Part shown: positions 60,101 to 64,000 of the stretch, piece by piece
How the letters are laid out: each line of letters opens with the position of its first letter
How positions within the stretch are numbered: position 1 is the stretch's first letter
Assembly: GCF_947242115.1 (NCBI RefSeq)
Contig: NC_074716.1
Location: forward strand, 22,715,590-22,779,589
DNA: 64,000 bases
Reading direction: 5' to 3'
DNA from: Biomphalaria glabrata
Taxonomy: Eukaryota > Mollusca > Gastropoda > Planorbidae
The notes under the pieces: model-generated
The model's input: the letters and a program-made list of their open reading frames with translations, nothing else
Told to the model about the DNA's origin: nothing
The model's database searches: none
Position numbers and translations under genes: made by a program

Positions 60101-63100
60101 AACTTAAAGACAACATTTAGAGGGTCTAATAAATGTAAATGTTTTCTTTTTAGATTTCAATAAAGTGATTGATCTAGAATAGGTACTTCGATAAAAATTT
60201 CAAAATGATCACAATGCAATGGAACCTATTTGGTTAGAGCTTGAGAAATGCTTTCCAATGATACCAATTTTATATTGCTGAGTTAATTGTGAGGGAAGTT
60301 ATTAAATTTTTAGTGGCCAAAAATTAGCCTTCTTTAGCCTTTGTAAATAAAAAAAAATCTGTGACCGAAACAACTGACAGATGAACTTAAATTAACTGTA
60401 TTATAAAAAGTCTTAGGAAGATATGGGGTTGAAACTTCACACTCTTTTTCATTAACCTGTATTCTGTTAAAACAAATTTAAAAAATAAGACTAAGCAATA
60501 AAATCTTTGAAAAAAAGTGAATTAATATATAAAAAAAGCCTTCGACAAAAAATAAAAATATATGTGAATTTGTCATCATATGAGCCCAAAAATCACAAAT
60601 AAAACAAATCAGAGATCTGTAGTGTGTTTTATTTTGTTTAATTATAATTCTACTGTATTTAAATAGCTATTTATATGCATCAGATAGATAATTTTATAAA
60701 TTATAAATGAAAATAGCACTGCGCAGAAAAATTTTTGCTAAAATTTAATGACTAAGTTTAATAAACTTCATAAAAAACAGTTTAAAACTTTTTGTAGAGC
60801 AATGGCAATTAATCATTTTAAAATGCCTGAGTTTAAATGCTTAAAAAATTAGATTGTAAATGAAAAATTTCTTGCATCAGACAATAAAATACAAAAGAAA
60901 CCTTGCGATTTATTTAGAAGTTATTAATAGATTTTTACTTAAATTTTTTTCTAGCAATACTCATCATCAGGGGTGCCACCCATGAGACCAAGTAAACCCT
61001 GAAACCAGAATTTCCAAATTTTACAAACCCTGAAATCATAAACCCCAAACTTTACCAACCCTGAAACGTACCGCATATACAATTTAAGCACCAAAATTTT
61101 ACGAAAGAAGAACAGTATTAAATTACTACCTAGATCTGTATCATAATATGCCCCCCCATGTTTTAAATATGTAATTAGTAAGCCTATCATTATAATAAAT
61201 AGAGTTTGTGTGTATTTATTGATAAAGCTTGTAATACAAGTTAAGAGGATTTAGTACAATTTTATATTAACAATGTTTGTAACCCCCCTCCCCCCAACAC
61301 ACAGTTATTTTAAATGATGTTTCTCTCTTAACATTTTTTCCCTCATTATTCATTTGAAGCAGCCTACTTTAATCAACATTGATAAAACTGATTCCATCAA
61401 TGTACACGCATGGACCTGTAAATCTATTGCAACAAGATAAAATTGATTTTGAGATTTAGTACAGATCTACTCCAAAATGAACATTAAGATTTAGTTTCTA
61501 ATATTTAAATGTAGACCTAGATGGCTAGAATGTGCTGGGCTGCCTATACATAATTATAATTTATTTGTATAAAAAAAAAAACTATAAATCTATTGACCAA
61601 TCGATCTATTTTTTCTAGCCTTCAGGCGAATGCAAACTTACTAATTTAATTCTTCAATCATTGATTCTAGTTCTGATCTAAAAACGATATAAATATCCTA
61701 AATCTAGATCCTACTTCTATAATACTTTAGACATAGGCTAAGGCTTTATGTCTATATGGAACCTATACAAATTTTAAAATATAAAACACGGGGAAAAAAA
61801 TTTTCTCACTCGTGAATTTTTTTTTCTTTCTATTTCTAGATCTAGGACTAGCCGCTAGGTACGCGAGTAGATCTAGACTATATATATATTCTATACTAAA
61901 TACAAGACTTTACAGTCTAGATCAGATCTAGATTGATCATAGAAATAGATCTAGACTCTAAATCGAGCCGATTCGAGGCGCGTTCCGTAGATCTAGAAAT
62001 TCTCTATAGATCTAGAATGTTTACACTTTTTTGTCACTTAAAAAAAAAAATACTGTACCGGTAAATAAAGCTTAGTGCGCATGCAAAGTGAAAGTCTCGC
62101 GAATAGCGAGATATGAGACTGGTCGATTTTGTTTAAAAATGGCGGCTCGCGCGATCGGAACTAACAAACTAAAATTAACGGGGGAAAATGACCAGAAATT
62201 TCAAAAAAATCTAAATCAACTAAAACCCTGGATTTTTACAAAATTGTAGAAGGCAAACCCGGAGGGGGGGGAAAATCGGACCCATCAAAACCCGGATTTC
62301 CGGGTTATTCCGGAAAAGTGGCACCCCTGCTCATCATTTTAAAAATATAATGTACTCATTTATTAACTATTAATTTACATGTATACTAATAGAAAAAAAA
62401 AACAACACACAGAAAAAAAAAAAAATTAATAGTTCGCAGAGCTAAAAATATGAAGAAAAAAAAATGTAATATTATTATTTTAAAATATTTATTTTTACTT
62501 TAAAATTTGCACATTACAAAGTTATAAATAATAAAGACACATTCCCTCTCCATAATCTAGCATTTAAACATTATAAAAGTTAATCTAAATGAAAAATTCC
62601 TGTGTGTGCTTCTAAAAATAGGACATGATAGATAGAAATTGACCATTTCCAGTAAATCAGTGTTGGTTGTTACTAAAAATAGATTTTAACCATCAACTTT
62701 GAAAATTAATATCTAAAGAGTGCGCCAAGCTACGAAGTTCAAACTTTGCACACAGATATATATTAACATGCTGAATTCAATAGAATTAGTGAGATTGTTG
62801 TATTAACAATTTTATTTTATTTGAAAAAGAAAATTTTAACCTTCTTTGTCTTTGTTAATTTTAATATCAAATATCTTTAAAGTGTGCCAAGAGAATTTAA
62901 TGAAATTTGAAATATACACATTTCATAATATGATAAATTATTATAGAGAACAGCATTGTTGTAACTTTTATAGGAAAAAAGTTGTGTAAAAATGTCAACT
63001 TTCACATACACTTTTGTTAAGAAAAATTTAACAGATTGGCTTCAAAAGCAAATAAAAATGATCTCTGATATCTTATGCTTACAAAAAGTAATCACAATTA

Positions 63101-64000
63101 GTCCTGAAATCAAATACAATGTGCTAAAACTTTGATGGAAATGACCACCCCTAAAAAAAAGGGTAAAATGTGCTGACACACTTTTCAGCCATTTTTTGGG
63201 AGTTAAAAAAAATGGATCTAGGTCAGTTTATCGAAGTACCTAATCTAGAAGCAGATTGTTTGGGTATGTATCAATAACAATGACTATGAAAAAGGACTGT
63301 GGATGTGCAAACCTAGAGAATAGATAAGCATAATGTGGAATGGAAACATCTCTTGAAGCATAAAATTGAATTTTGTAAATGTTAAATAAAATGACTTCTA
63401 ATAAGTTAAGGAAAAAAAAAAAGGATTTTAAAGTTTTTTTGTTTGATTTTTCAAGGGAAGTATTGTGAAAAACATACCCATGAATCCTGTGGGGTAGCAG
63501 TTATCAGTACGAATTTTCCCATCAATTTTGATAAGCCTCTGCTTGACAATTTTTTTCACTTCGGTGTAAGAAAGTGCATACTTCAAACGGTTACGCAGAA
63601 ACAGTGTCAAGGGAAAGCTCTCACGAGCTTTGTGAGGTCCAGGACTACATTTAGGTGCCTTTAGAAAAAAAAATATATTTTATTTTTGAAAACTATCTTA
63701 TAATAGCATTGTCAACAAACAAAACAAAATGAATTTGAGGCTCAAAACAACAGCTTTGAAAGTATCCAATCTCAGTTTATTACTAGGGAGACTGGATCTA
63801 GACATAATACTTGAGTTTTGAGTGGTTTTGACCAGTCTCATCTCAATATGCTAAATTGGTCTAAGTATTTATGGTAAAACCATATTTAGATATTCTTGAC
63901 TGTCTTTAAACTTTAACAAAACATATCTTTAAAACTACAACTTTACTTACAAAAACTCCTCCAGATTTATCTAGCATCCATGATTTAGGTGCTGCTAAGC
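57146..64000 (-). CDS. RPS4: 40S ribosomal protein eS4 (RPS4), 5' end beyond the window
   Basis: Visible exons on the minus strand: 63951-64000 (partial), 63478-63658, 59579-59676, 57574-57745, 57357-57486, 57146-57269. They join in one frame with GT-AG junctions. The product starts at [16 protein letters not shown] and ends [14 protein letters not shown]; only about ten N-terminal residues lie outside. It contains the S4-type RNA-binding stretch ([39 protein letters not shown]), the central [20 protein letters not shown], and the KOW-containing [20 protein letters not shown] and [20 protein letters not shown]. It is a core protein of the small ribosomal subunit. One intron (57746-59578) carries three H/ACA snoRNA copies; the 3.8-kb intron (59677-63477) carries transposons; two introns are only 87 bp. 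Confidence 0.97.
57821..57944 (-). ncRNA. Box H/ACA snoRNA, copy 1, predicted 28S rRNA pseudouridylation guide
   Basis: Minus strand, two hairpins. Hairpin 1: lower stem TACCTCA/TGAGGTA, left pocket ATCGAAG, upper stem CCAC/GTGG and AATTG/CAATT, right pocket TCAAAAA. The H box AAAATA follows. Hairpin 2 has lower stem TTCTC/GAGAA and upper stem GCATATC/GATTTGC (one mismatch), then ACA and three final bases TTA. The 5' pocket pairs perfectly with 28S rRNA UUUUUGA-UC-CUUCGAU, with U as the target. That U corresponds to E. coli 2496 and, by my count, to yeast 2865, the snR46 site. The 3' pocket target is unassigned. It lies about 75 nt upstream of the 3' splice site, a typical position. Structure read by eye. 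Confidence 0.85.
58477..58599 (-). ncRNA. Box H/ACA snoRNA, copy 2
   Basis: Same architecture as copy 1. Hairpin 1 has stem GCCTCA/TGAGGT, pocket ATCGAAG and TCAAAAC, upper stem CCAT/ATGG with TTTGTTG/CAACAAT-type pairing. The H box is AAATTA. Hairpin 2 has TTCTC/GAGAG ends and GCAGATC/GGTTTGC, then ACA and TCA. CCAC/GTGG in copy 1 versus CCAT/ATGG here is a compensatory pair change, supporting the fold. One pocket base differs, leaving 13 of 14 pairs to the same 28S site. Confidence 0.75.
59192..59311 (-). ncRNA. Box H/ACA snoRNA, copy 3, probably decaying
   Basis: Recognisable by the CCTCA/TGAGG stem, the conserved CTAGACGGTCGCAG left side of hairpin 2, the GCAGGTC/GATTTGC stem (closed with G-U pairs) and ACA plus TTC at the 3' end. 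The pocket halves are GTCGAAG (one G-U pair) and TCATAAA (one mismatch). The H box reads AAATTG instead of ANANNA. It is a paralogue that may no longer be functional. Confidence 0.6.
60180..63242. mobile_element. Candidate 3.1-kb inverted-repeat element in RPS4 intron
   Basis: TAGGTACTTCGATAAA at 60180-60195 is repeated exactly in reverse complement at 63227-63242. A TA at each end would fit a Tc1/mariner-type target duplication, but similarity (CTAGA) continues outside, so the ends are uncertain. No transposase found. It encloses the hAT element 60968-62329; without that it would be about 1.7 kb. Confidence 0.4.
60968..62329. mobile_element. hAT-type non-autonomous element, 1362 bp, in RPS4 intron
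   Basis: Perfect 12-bp terminal inverted repeats CAGGGGTGCCAC / GTGGCACCCCTG, with a perfect 8-bp target duplication CTCATCAT at 60960-60967 and 62330-62337. No transposase frame. The interior includes many CTAGATCT words (61680-62010) and a CpG-rich patch (62070-62165) with AAAATGGCGGCTCGCGCG. Repeated AAACCCTGAAA-like words lie near the left end and CCCGGATTT-like words near the right. Confidence 0.9.

Noticed and set aside
60951-61190. 79-codon minus-strand frame at the RPS4 intron transposon end
   Set aside because: It crosses the element boundary and target duplication, so it cannot be an ancestral element gene, and it has no transposase motif.

Overview
The window reads as an animal nuclear genome: AT-rich, with genes split by GT-AG introns, SINEs, 5'-truncated LINEs, hAT-type elements and long simple repeats. 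Gene content, the tRNA-derived SINEs and the many CTAGATCT-type tracts suggest a gastropod mollusc, probably a freshwater pulmonate. That organism call is inference, not something I could test.

Layout. Positions 1-2542 hold transposon debris, including one hAT-type element (558-2369) with a perfect 8-bp target duplication. Positions 2543-6016 and 9158-13622 (both minus) are a tandem pair of RBR-type E3 ubiquitin ligase genes. They share near-identical tracts separated by diverged ones, as expected from patchwork gene conversion. The left copy has no recognisable third exon in the window. Positions 13.6-24.0 kb are gene-poor: a CR1-like LINE tail, a G/T-rich minisatellite, a 2.3-kb minisatellite with higher-order structure, and a LINE with YADD reverse transcriptase (minus).

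Positions 24070-29620 (minus) encode a ten-exon homologue of C11orf65/MFI. Positions 33758-53448 (plus) encode a 29-exon, about 1545-residue EF-hand repeat protein of the EFCAB6 type. Reading frame closes through every junction I placed in both genes. The two start codons face away from each other across about 4.1 kb. Introns of the EF-hand gene carry SINEs, a LINE fragment with target duplication, and a minisatellite that has copied a 5' splice site several times.

Positions 57146-64000 (minus, 5' end beyond the window) are ribosomal protein eS4 (RPS4). A single RPS4 intron holds three diverged copies of a box H/ACA snoRNA. The 5' pocket of the best copy can pair perfectly with the conserved 28S rRNA segment UUUUUGA-UC-CUUCGAU near the peptidyl-transferase centre. 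Another RPS4 intron holds a hAT-type element with perfect 8-bp target duplication, itself inside a candidate longer inverted-repeat element.

The most unusual items are the three-snoRNA intron, the gene-converted RBR pair with a missing last exon, and the splice-donor minisatellite. I saw no CRISPR array, operon, tRNA gene or virus-derived capsid gene.
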